Part shown: one piece after another, positions 1 to 12,561 of the stretch | Numbering within the stretch: the stretch's first letter is position 1 | Layout of the letters: each line of letters begins with the position of its first letter | Assembly (NCBI GenBank): GCA_037176845.1 | Contig: JAYKXP010000003.1 | Coordinates: forward strand, 248,001 to 312,000 | DNA from: Paramarasmius palmivorus | Taxonomy: Eukaryota; Basidiomycota; Agaricomycetes; Agaricales; Marasmiaceae | DNA length: 64,000 nucleotides | Reading direction: 5' to 3' | The notes under the pieces: model-generated | Seen by the model: only the letters and a program-made list of their open reading frames with translations | Database searches by the model: none | Told to the model about the DNA's origin: nothing | Position numbers and translations under genes: made by a program

Positions 1-717
1 CGCATGAGCAGCCATCGAGTCCTGCTGCTCCTCATCGAGCAGATTGATATCTCGTGTTTATTATGAGTGCGATTCGATTACAGAAGACAGCTGCAGATGG
101 TTCTGTGGACCCATAATGATATCCACCCATGAGGCACGCCTCGAGGCGTCGTCATCCACAGGCAGTACCTTCGTCGTTCTTCAATGATCCGCGATGCCTC
201 TGGATCGCCAGATTCCGAGTGAATACGAACTTTTCGGTAGATCACGCAAAAAGTTGTGCGGTAAAGGCATTGCTTGCGATGGTTGTCGGGAACAAGTTTT
301 GTTAAGCGCTGGACACATGATGCGTGTCCGCCGGGGTTTGCCGAACGATGCCATTGATGGGCTACTGATGTGTGTATGTACGTTTTCATACTACTACATT
401 GTTGTCTTCACTTTTTGAGATTGAACTGTGGTGAGAATTCCAAGTCCACCCTTCTTCAAACCCGATCATGAATTGTTCACGCTATATCATTGTGACACTC
501 AGATGGAGAATACTCTTCCATAGGCTTCTTTTCGACGTCTTTGAATGACTTGTCAGTCACGGAAGACTATGATTGAACTCTGTTAGTCTTGACATGATTC
601 GATCAATGTTAAATATTCTTACATTGATTTCCCCGCTTCGGTCATTTCGATCTCGAACCATTTCATGGGTGGTGTCGATTTTAATTGAAATGTTGGCTGA
701 TCTTGACTAAATGTGGG
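1..717. other. left-edge intergenic stretch, no supported gene
   Basis: Short open frames occur on both strands, but none has a recognisable family, a believable splice pattern or biased composition. Nothing else is seen apart from A/T-rich sequence running up to the 3' end of the DUF6534 gene. Confidence 0.5.
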
Positions 718-2710
718 TCAGTGTCGGAATGTAATACACAAAGATAAGATTTGCATTCTGCTTACGTTCGCTGTCATATCGCGTTTGTGGTGTCTAGACT
801 TGAAGGTTTGTAAGGAGAAAGAAAGTTCGCCACCAGTCTCATCCGTTAGTCCTCTGTCAGAAGTCCTCAGATCCACATATACTGTTCGCGAACGTTGAGA
901 AGCCTACCTGATACTTTGGCGCGCATTCAAGGTTGCAAGCAACGAATTTGAGTATACTAATGATAATTCATCATTGACTTGTTCCGAAGCCACTGAAGAC
1001 GGGACTTACGTCGTCCAAGGCTAAAATAGAAAGCCACATATATCAGTGTATCTCCCCACACTAGAATCTGTCGAAATATTTGAAGAGCATCCGCAACAAC
1101 CAAGAGTGACCTACGGAGAATAGAGAGGCGATAGCGCAGATGCTTGTCAATAGACCCGTACTAACGCTAAACATGATCTTGAATAGGAATGGTAAGCCAG
1201 AATTCATCGTACTATGACAAACTGACTAATTTGCTGATCATCGTGTCTGATCTACGATGTTTTGCCAGTCAGAGAGACCGAGAAGAAATGATGTATGCGT
1301 TGTGTATGCGTACTTTTTGAAGCCCGTCCTGGACCGATGTAGGAAGAAAAATAACCCAGTAGCTATGAATACGTCTGCCACGGCACCAAGGACGTTGACG
1401 GTCATCGAGAGACCCTATAGCTATGGTCAGTCATGATGGATCACTGAACACTGCTACCAACATACTTTGAGCTTAGTAAGGTCTTGCCAGGTATCGAGCT
1501 TCATCCTACAAGGGTAGCAACAATTAACAGCGGATAGTCATTTCTCAAGAGCACTCACGATTGGATAGTGAATGCTGAAAGACGGCCTGAGTTACTACTG
1601 ATAGGAGGTTATTAGACGACATTTACTTACCAACAGAGCACGCTGTAGATACAATAGAAATTGGTGTCATGTTTGTCACTACTGGAGCAATCATATCGAA
1701 ATGAGAATAATCACCAAACTCCGCGAGAACCAGGGCAGCCTAAAGCAGCGGTCAACGTCGGCATCTCTGGGAAATAATAGAATCGACTGACAATGATTGC
1801 GGTGAGGGGAATGTTTTCCTTGCTCACTGTCCAGGAGCCATTAGCAGAGATGTAAACGCCATTGGGAATCAAACTTACGCCTCCAAACGCGCATAGTCAG
1901 AAAACTTTGAACGAGGAGCCCAATCAACCCCTAACGTAAAAAGTCAGCGGGATGTTTGCACGGATGAGCAGAGACGGCTCGCATTGAAGAGAACCTCTAG
2001 CTGTAAAATCATACAGTCAGCCAAGGACAGACGCTCGTGTTTAGGCTACGTACCAAAATGCTCCTACATGAATTCACTGAGTCATCGCTGAGAAATGCAG
2101 AGCAGCGAAAACGTACCAAACAAGAGTGGCTTGGATCGATACATTGTCATAATTAGTAACCACATAGAAGTATACTGTATAGCGATGAGAGGTTGTTTCA
2201 TAGGTAGATCGAGTATATTGTACCAGTGTGGGATATCAGGCCCTGATGTATACTGTCGAATATCCACACGACAAGTACCTGTGTGTATGCGCGTAAGGGT
2301 GATATTGGAAACAGTCATGGGCGACTAACCAATAATTTGATATACCAGACATCCTGCTCGACCTTGTGCTGAGTAAGGTGAAGAAAAAGAGAAAAGCCAC
2401 ATACGCAGGAGTACCGATTGAAATAGAACCACGTTTGAACACAGGACACTTTACAGGAGAGCTTAATGGATTTGCAATGGCTCTGCATCTAAGGTTCACA
2501 ATACCTCCATAGAGACTGAATGAGGCATCAGCGGCAAAGTCGAGATGATCTGACCTGACAGGAACACGTACCATGCTGCACATATAACGCCAATGAAAGC
2601 TGCTCCCATTCTACAGACAGACAGCTGTCAGTCAGATTCAAACCAAGAACGAAGTGGAAAAGCATGCACGTGTTGTCTATGACCAAGTGGTTCTGTTCGG
2701 TCGACGACAT
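718..2710 (-). CDS. DUF6534 integral membrane protein, many small exons
   Basis: Multi-exon gene for a seven-helix membrane protein of the agaricomycete DUF6534 family; the function of the family is unknown. The start at 2710 (MSSTEQNHLVIDNT) is followed after an intron by MGAAFIGVICAA. Later exons give VSCVQTWFYFNRYS, VLVVWIFDSIHQGLISHT, VYFYVVTNYDNVSIQ, LIGLLVQSFLTMRVWR, RLSKENIPLTAII, VNVLGAVADVFIATGLFFF, STGLLTSICAIASLFS and YSNSLLATLNARQSIR, in the family's usual order. Exons of only about 10-100 nt are separated by introns of about 50 bp. One junction after LEVLFN needs a GC-AG intron. The last exon (YVDLRTSDRGLTDETGGEL, stop at 718) joins the previous one in the wrong phase with the obvious sites, so a small frame disruption or an unusual splice is possible. 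Family identity is secure from the motifs; the exact exon chain is inferred. Confidence 0.75.
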
Positions 2711-4381
2711 TCTGGGCGAGTTACAGTTGTTAATAGCGAAAGGTTCGAGGGGAGATACGAACAGAGGAGAGGAGTTATTCGTCCTTTAAAAGTCTGCTAG
2801 GAGTTAAGAGAAGCTCGTTAGCTATGTAATCTTGGAGGCATGTGCCATACGCGAAGACGATGGAGCAACTACTTAGAACCCCGTACCTTCGACACCTGAA
2901 GTTATGCTTTCGGAGCGAAATTTACCTTCTTTGTCTGTTCTTAAAATTCAAACGTTCCACGAATGCCGTGCACGACAAGTCAATGGATGAAACAGCAGGC
3001 GTCCTCGTATAATCGAATCATCTTCTGCTCCACAGTGAAGAGTGCTTTTCATTGATTCTATCATCGGACGCTGCAGATATTCGCCGGTAAATAAAAGTGA
3101 AGAGAGTGATACGGAGAGTGGATGCATCGTCTGATAGGCAAGTGTCAAACAAGATTCAATACAATAGAGTGTACGCATAGTACTTACACATATTGTTTAT
3201 CCGTTCTGGGAGTGGCAATAAGCAATAGGGACACCAGGCTTTTACCATAACTCTCAGAATAGGAGAAAATTCCTCAATGATTTATACCAAGTACCAAGTT
3301 GCAGAGACACGCGTTCGGCAGAGGCTCACTGGCACTCACTCTCTTGAATTTGAGTCATCAAAAATAAGTTCTCCAAAGTTCTTCGTTTTCCTCGTCTAGG
3401 CTGCCAGTAACATCTAAAATTTATTGAGTCCAATAATTAGAAGTTGAGTATCTGGCTTACGCTTGAGAAGTAAAGCCAATGTTTGACCGAGCTCAGCTTG
3501 AAAGAAAAGCATGAGCTCTTGAAGTTGAGCATGAGTACCATTGACAGATTGTTTGGAATTCGAATGGACCGCGGACGAGCAGGTCAGCCCTCGCTCTTGT
3601 CGAGAGCCCTGGTCGAGACTCGGGGAGGGCTCAATGACTGTACTTGTCGCAAACTTGTCACACTACAACTCATCTGGTAAGGTTGAGGTGTCGGGGAGAA
3701 GAGTGTTTGTCGGCTCGGCAAATTTCTTGCCGGTTTTGCCCTCGACCGTCACGTCGCAATCAGGTAGACTCCAGCGTCAGCTGCATTCCACAGGCTTGCT
3801 CGCATTACTTCGCTTCTTTTCAACACGGGCTCTTAGCGGGCTTGGTCATAGTCCAAACACGTATCAAGTTGCGATGCCAGCGCTTGTGGGCAATGCAGAG
3901 AGGACCTGGACGATGAGTTGTCGGTATTCCTTGCTTTTATATTGACAATGACACGTTCGTTGACCCTGTGCAGCCCTTGTTTTCCGGCAGTCAACTTAGT
4001 GCATCGCAACGGTTCCATGGGGCTCAGGAAGAAACCGGCCTAACCACTGGAGAGCACACTATCATTTGATATGTCGATCACAGATCATCGCCTCAATCGT
4101 GATTCAGCGACTTTCATCTCCATTGAAACCTGCAACCTGAGCGGTCAATACGAAAGAAGCCTTCATTCAACAATCATGACACTGATAAAGCATGATGGCA
4201 TATTGCTCGGCATAGATTCAGTTTTGTCCAGATTGTTTTGCTGTCAGCGCCTTTCCGTCATTCCCCCTTGTTTTCGTCCTTCCACTGTCAACGCTCTGGC
4301 AGCAGACATTTTCTTCCTTGAAGCAGGCTTCAGCTTCATTTTGTCACTCGTTTGAAACCGGACGTACCGGTATCCACAGAA
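2711..4381. other. intergenic region between two receptor-like genes
   Basis: About 1.7 kb between the divergent DUF6534 and 7TM genes. Open frames of 60-134 codons exist (for example 3541-3945 plus), but none shows a recognisable domain or matching splice sites. It probably contains both 5' regions. Confidence 0.45.
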
Positions 4382-5997
4382 ATGGATGCAAACAGTGCGT
4401 ATATTTGCGAATTGGACGTCATTCAGTTGGCTTAATACTTTTGTAGGCACTATGCATGTTGAGTCCATCGTGCCTCACAATATCGTGAACGGAACGCATT
4501 CTCAGCTAATCGCCTTCCTTATTCTGAACATTTGGCCTGCCTTCTTCGCTTTACCAATACTCCTATTCATCGTTCTCACAAGGAAGGTTCAGCGTCATGC
4601 TACGTTCGCCAACCTCCTTGTTGTCTTCATCATAGTTGGAATGTTAGTACCGCCACGAGTACTTCATCATCCTTTACTAACACGCTCCAAGTTCATCAAG
4701 CCTTCTGTAACTGGATGGTTTTATATCAGCTATATCAAGATCCTGACAACCCCGTATCAGATTGTTCGCAGGAAAACATGAAGGCCCGGAGCCGTCCAAA
4801 ACTCTCTGTCTGTTCCAGGCGTCTCTGATGTATGGCGTACCAGCCATGTACGTCGACGTCTTTCCGGTGTCACTTTTTATTGATTGTCATCGCAACTCTA
4901 GATCGTCAATTGCTGCCCTCACGCTGGTTCTTCAGGTAAAAAGTCATGTCATGCCATTGGCGGGCATCTTATCGAGCTCCAAAACATAGATGTTCTTGGT
5001 CATTCGGGCCTCTTTCTATGGCCAGCCCTACCACGAACGGGATCACGTCTTGAGGACATGGATGGTCAGATTATAATATCACGCTTCTCCGCGGATACTC
5101 ATTTCTCCCTGGTCCAGATGATCGTAGCACCTTATGTAGTGTGGCTAATATGCATCGTTGTCACGGCAGCGGTAAGCAGTTTAAGCTTGATGTTGATACA
5201 CGGCATGACTGACGCTTGTCTTGCCCAAGATCGGAGCAGCGTACCCAGACCATGTGTCAAGAAACCGTCGTTTCTTCTATTGCTCGGTGTGGTCGGATCC
5301 CTGGTTAGTAAATCATCATTCTATTGCCACTAGGCGTAATCCATGTCGTTTCCAAAGGACAAATACAATCACTGTTACCGCCGCCTTGGTCTTGTTCGCA
5401 ACGATTGCTTTAGAGGGTTAGTGATCCGCCTTCTTCCTGATGATGCACGCAAAGGCCTATGCTTATGCCAACATAACAGTCGCCACCGTCGTGCTCTTCT
5501 ACAAGGGATGGCGGAAAATTCAGCAGGGTCACCGTCACCTTCGAAGGGCATTGAGCTCAACCTTCCAATTCGTATCCTTTCATTCGGGCTCTATTTAGCA
5601 CTTGCTATGAGGTTCGTCGTCGTTCTACTTCTACCCATCTCATCAAATGCTTATTTTCTTGGTTACAGTTTGAGTCTTCTCTCGGTAAAAACTCCGCAAA
5701 GCCCGGCCCCTGACCTTATCATTGCATCTGGTGAATGCCTCTTCCTCTCGGAAAGTTTGGACATAGCTGAGTCTTGTCTCCTCGTGATAGCTGCTTCGGT
5801 TGTAGTCTTCATCTTTGGAACCCAAAGGGTACGTTGTGATGGCCTTGTGCGTGTATTAACGTGATACTAAGAGATGACGCCGTTGTTCTTAGGATATCAT
5901 CCGAGTCTTCTGTTTCTGGAAATCGAGGCCTGAGAGCACGGCCACTGATGCGGCTAGTATTCGAAGTATAGCGAAGGAAAGACCGAGTTTGGGCTAG
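4382..5997 (+). CDS. agaricomycete 7TM receptor-like membrane protein
   Basis: Multi-exon seven-helix protein resembling the large uncharacterised GPCR-like families of mushrooms. A 13-nt first exon starting at 4382 splices to THMHV-like sequence and then HNIVNGTHSQLIAFLILN (TM1). A helix plus basic loop follows (LTRKVQRHATFANLL). Next come KTLCLFQASLMYGVPAM, SSIAALTLVLQ, MIVAPYVVWLICIVVTAA, the conserved loop PDHVSRNRRFFYCSV, NTITVTAALVLFATIALE and VTVATVVLFYKGWRKIQ-like segments. A basic tail IIRVFCFWKSRPES ends at a stop at 5997. The ligand and function are unknown. The exon chain around 4630-4770 and 5570-5700 is not resolved; two helices there lie in different frames, so a frameshift cannot be excluded. 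It is divergent from the DUF6534 gene. Confidence 0.65.
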
Positions 5998-6709
5998 GAT
6001 GTGCCGCCGCCTTCACGATATCTGTATTGGTCTCCGAGGAGGCTCTATTTATCATGTATGTATGTGGTGTACTTGTATCGATGGAAACCAACTTGCAATT
6101 GGTACTGTCCAGAACGATGGTAGAACGATGAATGAACGTTTTAAGTGGGCACGTTCTCCTAATCTCTGAAGTGATGGGAACGCGTGCCGATCCTGCTTTT
6201 TGGTGCGGAATAGCGGTAGAATTCAGCGGGTGTATTGTAATAACATTGAGTTCAATTGACCCTGCAGGGCCATACTTGACCACGCAACATTCAAGACAGT
6301 AAACCTTTGGAAACATACATTCAATGTTTGACTTGTTTATTAGTTTTGAAATGCAGCAGTCATCGTACAACAGCTAGCTATGAATTCTAACTAACACTAT
6401 GGAGCATTTGATACATGAATATGCTATAGGCGGGAGAGAAGGAGATTGAAAGGAATTAAAGCTATGTCACAAGAAAATCGAATAGAAGACGCAGGTACCA
6501 AAACCAAACAACAAATCGAATACGAAGATTGCACGGAGAAAGATGAGGAAGAATGATAGGTAAACATGTAAATCGCTCCACTGGAGTCCGACTCCAATCC
6601 CCAGCCCAAGTACAAGGGTTAACAAGAAATACAAGTTGGATTAATAAATCAAAGAGACGGGGAATGAAAAAAAAAAGAAACAGGTCCACCTAACCATTAA
6701 GAGTCATGA
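5998..6709. other. convergent intergenic region
   Basis: About 0.7 kb between the 3' ends of the 7TM gene (plus) and the Bem1-like gene (minus). It is A/T-rich with no supported gene and presumably carries both 3' UTRs. Confidence 0.5.
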
Positions 6710-8893
6710 TCAATCAGCATACAGCACATGCTTATCCGTCCCATCCATCCATTGCCTCAGTTGGCTATCACTATCCAGGGAGATAAACGTGTTGTTCACA
6801 CTATCCCTATATCTCAAATTAGACACATCCGAGCCCAACCTCGCTTGCACCTTTTCCATCAACTCTGAATGCGTTACACGCGGATGCACTCGTATCGCAA
6901 TCAAATCATCTGCCACCCGGTCAAAGATCTTGATCTTGACAAAGGCGGTTTGAGGATTTGCCGCCGATATTGGTGGGTTGTTGGCGTTGGATTGAGAACG
7001 TGAACGGCCTGTGGAGGTCGTTGAAGGCGCTGCCGAGCGAACGGAGGATATCGAGGGTGAGGAAGCATTATGTGTAAGTTGTACGCGGCCAGCTGCGCCT
7101 TGGCCTTGACCTGAGAGTCGGCTGGGGTGGTATGATTGATGAGGTGAGTAGGGATCGCTGTCGCGATCGGGTATCGGGGAGTTTGATCGTGAATTGGGGG
7201 AATAAGGTGATGGTGTACGGTGGAAAGAAGATGTAGAGCCGTTTCGGTTGTGGTTTTGTGAATGTGCTTGTAGACGAAGGCTACCATCTGACGGCCTGCG
7301 TTCATCCTCTGGACGAGTATACGGATGTCGGTCGTATGTTCGCCGTTGAGGGGATGGTGCATAGCCTTCGTCTTCGCCATAGTCTGATCCTTCTTCGTCT
7401 TCCAACTTTAGCTTGCCAAGTGTGCCTGGAACCTCAGTGTCATAGCCATTGGCGCCTTCGTCTGCGAATAGAGCCTCGATCTCCTCGACCCGAGGATCCG
7501 TGTCGTTCTCCACGTCACCGGGTTTCAAGGCGAGGAACTCGCGAACTGCGCGAGATTCGAGGATGTACTTCGCGCCGGCCTTGTTGAGGTCGCATAAAGC
7601 GTGCAAATATTCATCCAGCTCTCCTCTCCGCGTGGCTGTGAGAGCATCATTGACGCTCTGCGCAGGACCGGGCATGAAAGGCAGTATTCGTGGGTGTGCC
7701 GAGTCGCGCCCGGCTTCTCTTTGAAAGCTGTTGAGAAGGGAAACTTGGAAGTCGTAGAAATCGTTGTACACCCGGAATAGAATCAGCTGTTTGGCAGGGG
7801 GTAGATCGGCGCCTGGGGCTGGATATGGCTGGAACACTGCGTTGACACGGAACCAGTATTCCTCCATCTCATAATGGAAGGAGACGGCTTCGGCGAATAA
7901 GAGGATGCCATCTGGCAAGCAATCTGGCGTGGATGTTCGGACGGATCCGTTCGTAGGCGAATGGGCCTGTTTATTATTGGGAGAGGGGCCTTCAACGGTG
8001 ATAGCGGGTTCGGCGGATGGTGACAGAGGAGATGGTATTAAAGGAGATGGCATAGATTGCTGGTAGGGACTGGTAGGCATAGAGGAACGATTCGGGGAAT
8101 CGAGAACTCCGAGAGCAATACTATTTTGCTTGTAATTGAGCATCGCCCTTTTCCAATCTTCGACTCGTGGCAAGTCTCCTCTATCCATCAGGGATTCCAC
8201 ATCCGGGATGACTTCGCCGGTAGTGGGATCGTGGATTTCAACAAAGGAGACTGGGATTAGGCCTGGTCGTCCGAGCTTTCCAATTGGTTTGGCGACGAAC
8301 CATTCCCTATTAGATTGGGCGACGACGGTGATAGCGTCGCCACGTTTGGCGTCCAATTCATCAGCACGCTCTGCCTCAAAGTCGTGTAAGACGATGGCGT
8401 AAAAGACTTGTGACTTCGGGCCCTTGAGGTGTTGCGGCGGAACACCGGCATTTGTTGGCGAAAGATTCGGGGAACTTAAAGTGGGAGAACCTAGAGAGAT
8501 TGACTGGGAATGCCTGGTCCTGCAAATTAGAATTGAAAGAGAATTAGTAGCCGCATGTGAACTCGACCTAAAGATAGCGACGCACGATGATGTTTTGTTA
8601 AACTCTTCAAACAACGCTCTCGGAACCAAGCCTCGTGCCCCGGAGACAGGATTGTGAGCCTCGTACCAGGATCCCTGTTCGTTGACATCGCGAATGACAT
8701 AGAAAAAGTCGCCCTTTTTGAAAGATAATTCTTGTGGAGCCTGGGATCTGTACTCTGCAGTGGCCTTGATTACTTTCTGAGGAGGTAGAACAGCAGTATT
8801 TGGTTTTGATACTGAGGGGAGAGGCAATGGGGTAGAGATGTGATTTCTGACAGAATCCTTGTGCCCATTAAGGGACTTGCGAAGACTCTTCAT
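6710..8893 (-). CDS. BEM1: Bem1/Scd2 polarity scaffold (SH3-SH3-PX-PB1)
   Basis: Scaffold that links the Cdc42 exchange factor and PAK kinase at sites of polarised growth. The start is set at 8893 (MKSLRKSLNGHKDS). Domains in order: SH3-1 at about residues 39-100 (ATAEYRSQAPQELSFKKGDF); SH3-2 at about 150-210 (VLHDFEAERADELDAKRGDA); a PX domain at about 330-465 (FQVSLLNSFQ, then LPFMPGP and GELDEYLHALCDL); a Ser/Pro/Arg-rich linker; and a C-terminal PB1 domain (FVKIKIFDRVADDLIAIRVH, LRYRDSVNN). A 48-bp intron (8567-8520) with a good branch point is a multiple of three and is open in frame, so a naive translation reads through it. Spliced length is about 711 residues. The gene is divergent from NOT3. 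All four domains of the family are present. Confidence 0.93.
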   Translation of the reverse strand: MKSLRKSLNGHKDSVRNHISTPLPLPSVSKPNTAVLPPQKVIKATAEYRSQAPQELSFKKGDFFYVIRDVNEQGSWYEAHNPVSGARGLVPRALFEEFNKTSSCVAIFRSSSHAATNSLSILICRTRHSQSISLGSPTLSSPNLSPTNAGVPPQHLKGPKSQVFYAIVLHDFEAERADELDAKRGDAITVVAQSNREWFVAKPIGKLGRPGLIPVSFVEIHDPTTGEVIPDVESLMDRGDLPRVEDWKRAMLNYKQNSIALGVLDSPNRSSMPTSPYQQSMPSPLIPSPLSPSAEPAITVEGPSPNNKQAHSPTNGSVRTSTPDCLPDGILLFAEAVSFHYEMEEYWFRVNAVFQPYPAPGADLPPAKQLILFRVYNDFYDFQVSLLNSFQREAGRDSAHPRILPFMPGPAQSVNDALTATRRGELDEYLHALCDLNKAGAKYILESRAVREFLALKPGDVENDTDPRVEEIEALFADEGANGYDTEVPGTLGKLKLEDEEGSDYGEDEGYAPSPQRRTYDRHPYTRPEDERRPSDGSLRLQAHSQNHNRNGSTSSFHRTPSPYSPNSRSNSPIPDRDSDPYSPHQSYHPSRLSGQGQGAAGRVQLTHNASSPSISSVRSAAPSTTSTGRSRSQSNANNPPISAANPQTAFVKIKIFDRVADDLIAIRVHPRVTHSELMEKVQARLGSDVSNLRYRDSVNNTFISLDSDSQLRQWMDGTDKHVLYAD

Positions 8894-9461
8894 GATGGTA
8901 AGAGAGAAAGAAGGAAAATAAAAAAGGTCGTCGCAGTCGTGAGTGAAAACAGAGATTGTAACACTTGTTATTGTCTGCAACTTTAGCCAGTCACGCTATC
9001 CCCAATTGGAAATTTGATCATATCTCTCCTCCCTCACAACCACAATCCCAGGCTTACTGCCGCTTACTGTGACACAGCCAATCTGTCTTGCTGGCGTCCA
9101 TCCCATGCAAATCCACATTGCATAGTGGAGCCGGCCCTTGTTACCCAAATCTATCACTGTACAACTTGGCTTGTTCATCATTGCCTATCCGAACAGCATT
9201 CTATGTCTCGACCCCGACCCAATGGGGGTCGCATATAATTTCACATTTTAATTTTTAGCCATTGCCAGGGTGGCCGTAATCCTGAGAGAGGCCTAAGGGC
9301 GAGGCGGGTGCGGTGCGGTGCTTGCGGCGGGCTTCCAAAAAAGGGGACTTCTTTTTGTTTGGCTGTGTCCTCGAGTACAAACAAATCCACCGAAACCTCC
9401 ACCGACCAAGTCTTCGTCCCGTAACAATAGTTGTAACCACTCTCAATCTCATCCGCTCACC
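8894..9461. promoter_or_regulatory. divergent promoter region, BEM1/NOT3
   Basis: 568 bp between the two start codons, with CCAAT-like and pyrimidine-rich stretches on the NOT3 side. No specific regulatory site can be supported. Confidence 0.4.
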
Positions 9462-12301
9462 ATGGCGGCACGGAAGCTTCAAAGTATCCTTCATTTTCTC
9501 ACTATCCAATGCCATTCTTATCCTTCTGTCCTTCAGCCGAAATCGACCGCACGTTAAAGAAAGTCTCTGAAGGAGTCGAATACTTCGAGGCTGTCTATGA
9601 GAAGATGCAAGCTTCGACTAACCAAACACAGAAGGAGAAGCTCGAAACCGACCTCAAGACTCAAATCAAGAAACTCCAGAGACTGCGAGATCAAATAAAG
9701 AGCTGGATAACTAGCAATGACATCAAGGACAAGTCCCAGCTACTGGATAACAGAAAGTTGATTGAGACGGTGAGCGCGTTCGTTATCTTGTCGCGTCTTG
9801 TCTGTTATGGCTGCCATGGAGGGTTTTGGGCGGGACAGTAGGACGCGTCTTGCTACGGACCAATATGCTGACGTCTTCACTTGGAATGTTTAGCAAATGG
9901 AAAAGTTCAAGGCATGCGAAAAGGAAATGAAGACAAAGGCTTTCTCCAAAGAAGGTCTCATCGCAGCTACTCGTCTTGACCCCAAGGAACAAGAGAAGGA
10001 GGAAGAAGTCTCATGGTTACAGTCCAAGGTCGAAGAACTTCAGATACAAGTCGAACAGGCAGAAGCAGAAATCGAGTCGCTACAGGGCACAGGGAAGAAG
10101 CGGAATAAAGGAAGCTCTTCCGCACGGACGAGCGAATTGGAGGAATTGAATGAGAGACGGAAGTGGCATATTGGTCGTTTGGAACTCATACTGCGTCTAC
10201 TTCAGAACGGAACATTAGCACCAGAAAAGGTGGCTGACCTACATGAAGATGTGTCCTATTTTGTCGAGAGCAATACGGTTGGCTGCCCTTTATTCATCAT
10301 CCTTATTCCAAACGTTTTTGATGTATTCCCTCGTGTGAGCAGGAAGAGGACTTTGAGGAAGATGATGGAATCTATGATGAACTCAACCTCGACGAGGAGG
10401 AAGAGATGTTCAGAGGGCCTATTCATGACTCTGATGATAGTGACGAGTCCGACGGTGCGAGTGAAGGTAAGTTCCTCAAAGACTCTTATGCGTGCGTGGC
10501 TCAACTGGTGCTGTACAGATTTACCACCCCCTCGGACACCTAGCAAGAAACAGCAGCATGACGATGATAGCTCAAATAGCAAGGTTCACGAAAGTCCTAT
10601 ATTAAAGAAGGCGTCTGCGGCATTAAGAAGTATGATTCGCGACCCGATTTGCTTTTGTACGCTGACATTGTCAACCTGATTTCCCAGAGACATCAGTGGA
10701 CGGTAAGCCATCTGCAACCCCAAACACAACAGTCTCAATCATTCGCCTTTCAGCTAAATCTCAGCCGGTGAAATCAACAACTAGCCATCACACACCTTCA
10801 ACAACATCGGCACCAGCACCTCCGGCACCGAGACCACCAGCGCAGCTACCTCCTATACGATATGCAGCAGCGGCAGCGGCAGCTATCGCACCTACGCAAA
10901 CACCGGCAGCAACATCAACAGCAAGCACACCTGCAACGGCACCTTCAACAGCACCTTCAAATCCACCGCCTCAACAGCCTGCGCCTGCGCCGTCAATACC
11001 ACCTGCTACGCCAACACAAGACCATTCGTCTATTGCACCCTCGTCGCCTAGTATGACGCATCCTTCCGTAACCAGTCCTATGCTGTCATCGGTAGCTTCA
11101 GTGTCGTTTTCACAGCAGCCCGATGGATCGTTCTATTCAAGTCAAGAATCACCTGCGATTTCAGAGGCAATACCTAGTTCGGTCGGTGCACCTGCTGCAA
11201 CAAGTAGTCCCTTGGCTGGGAGGAAAGGTTAGCCACCCAGCTTCTTCGCATGAAAAGATGCTGACAAAACATCCCATCCAGAATCAATCACATCGCCTCC
11301 AGATACCCAATCTCCTATTGCAGTACGTAGTCCAACTCGAACTCATGTCATGAAACGTAATTGTGATTTCACAAACAGGTGTCTGCGCAACAGCCACAGC
11401 AAACGCAACAACAGGTCAATGGTAGTAACCCTCAACCAGCATCACAAGCAGCACCATCTCCGTTACCCACACAAATACAGCAGTATTCTGGTACTGGGTC
11501 GCCTGCACCTCAACAGCAACAACAGCAGCAGCTTCCACAATTCCCACCTGGGATGAAGGACCCACAAATGTTGGCGCCACATCAGCAAAGACCTCCTTCG
11601 GCTGCACAGGGACAGACGCAAGCGCCAGGAAGGATGCCAGGGTCGTTGTCCGATTTGGTTGTTTCTTTCGAGGGTGCTAAGCAGAAAGGTAGACTTCACA
11701 TTGGCTTTATTTGACGAGATGACTCAAGGTCGGTTAAATAGCGGCATTGAGGATGCAAAACCTCGACTCTGTACACAAGTACTTGGATAGCAGCTACGGA
11801 AACATGCCACAACCCCAGGATACTGAGAAGTGCGTCATTGTATTTTTTAATGATATACCTATGAAGCTGATGGATCTGCGTGTATAGGCCCAAGTATTAC
11901 GTCCCAAGGCACCCGTACACCACACCGGCATATTACCCACAGACGCCAAACCCGCTATTGAGCACACCTGCGATTTTCTCGCAGTTGGATGTGGAGACGC
12001 TCTTTTATGTGTTTTATTACTTGCCTGGGACCTATCAACAGTGAGTCCGCTCTTTTTCTTTATTAGGTTGTTGGACATGGGCTTATGAGGGAGCAGGTTT
12101 CTTGCAGCTCGCGAACTGAAACGCCAATCATGGCGCTTCCACATCAAGTATCTCACATGGTTCCAGAGGCATTCGGAGCCTCAAGCGATAACCGAGGAGT
12201 ACGAGCAGGGGGTCTATGTGTACTTTGACTGGGAGGGATCATGGTGTCAGAGGAAGAAGAGTGATTTCAGGTTCGAGTATAGGTATTTGAGCGAGGATTA
12301 A
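9462..12301 (+). CDS. NOT3: CCR4-NOT complex subunit NOT3/NOT5
   Basis: Subunit of the CCR4-NOT deadenylase complex, acting in mRNA decay and transcription. A 22-nt first exon (MAARKLQ) splices at 9484/9537 to the conserved N-terminal Not3 domain ([36 protein letters not shown], then [20 protein letters not shown]). It continues with coiled-coil and acidic segments and a long Ala/Pro/Ser/Gln-rich linker (about 10.7-11.65 kb). The C-terminal NOT box follows ([58 protein letters not shown]). There are about ten exons, most introns being 50-60 bp. The in-frame stretch at 10703-10753 may be an intron. The stop is at 12299-12301. Both conserved ends are intact. Confidence 0.95.
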
Positions 12302-12561
12302 GCGCACAGGCCAAGAGCTGGACTTGGAGCACAACTTGAATTCGTACATTCATTCACCGTTTCGTTTTGTTTCTTTGCATAATTATCTCTTTCATCGTGG
12401 GCTCCAGTTTGTAGGGATCCTCGTGAACACTGTATTTTACTTGCCTTTGTTACTTATGTCCAGTCTATCTCGACGTTTCAATGCGAACACAGCACAAGTG
12501 CAAATCCAGCAGAGTGAATATAAGGTCGTATTAGATGATGACGGTGTATAGGTAAAATAGT

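Noticed and set aside
3541..3945. 134-codon plus-strand frame
   Set aside because: No domain, no signal or helix pattern, and overlapping frames of equal length on the same stretch; looks like chance.
8520..8567. Continuous 756-codon frame across this segment and upstream of 8893 in the Bem1-like gene
   Set aside because: The 48 bp has a donor, a CTAAT-type branch point and a TTTGCAG acceptor and lies between conserved domains, so it is an in-frame intron. The sequence upstream of 8893 lacks an ATG.
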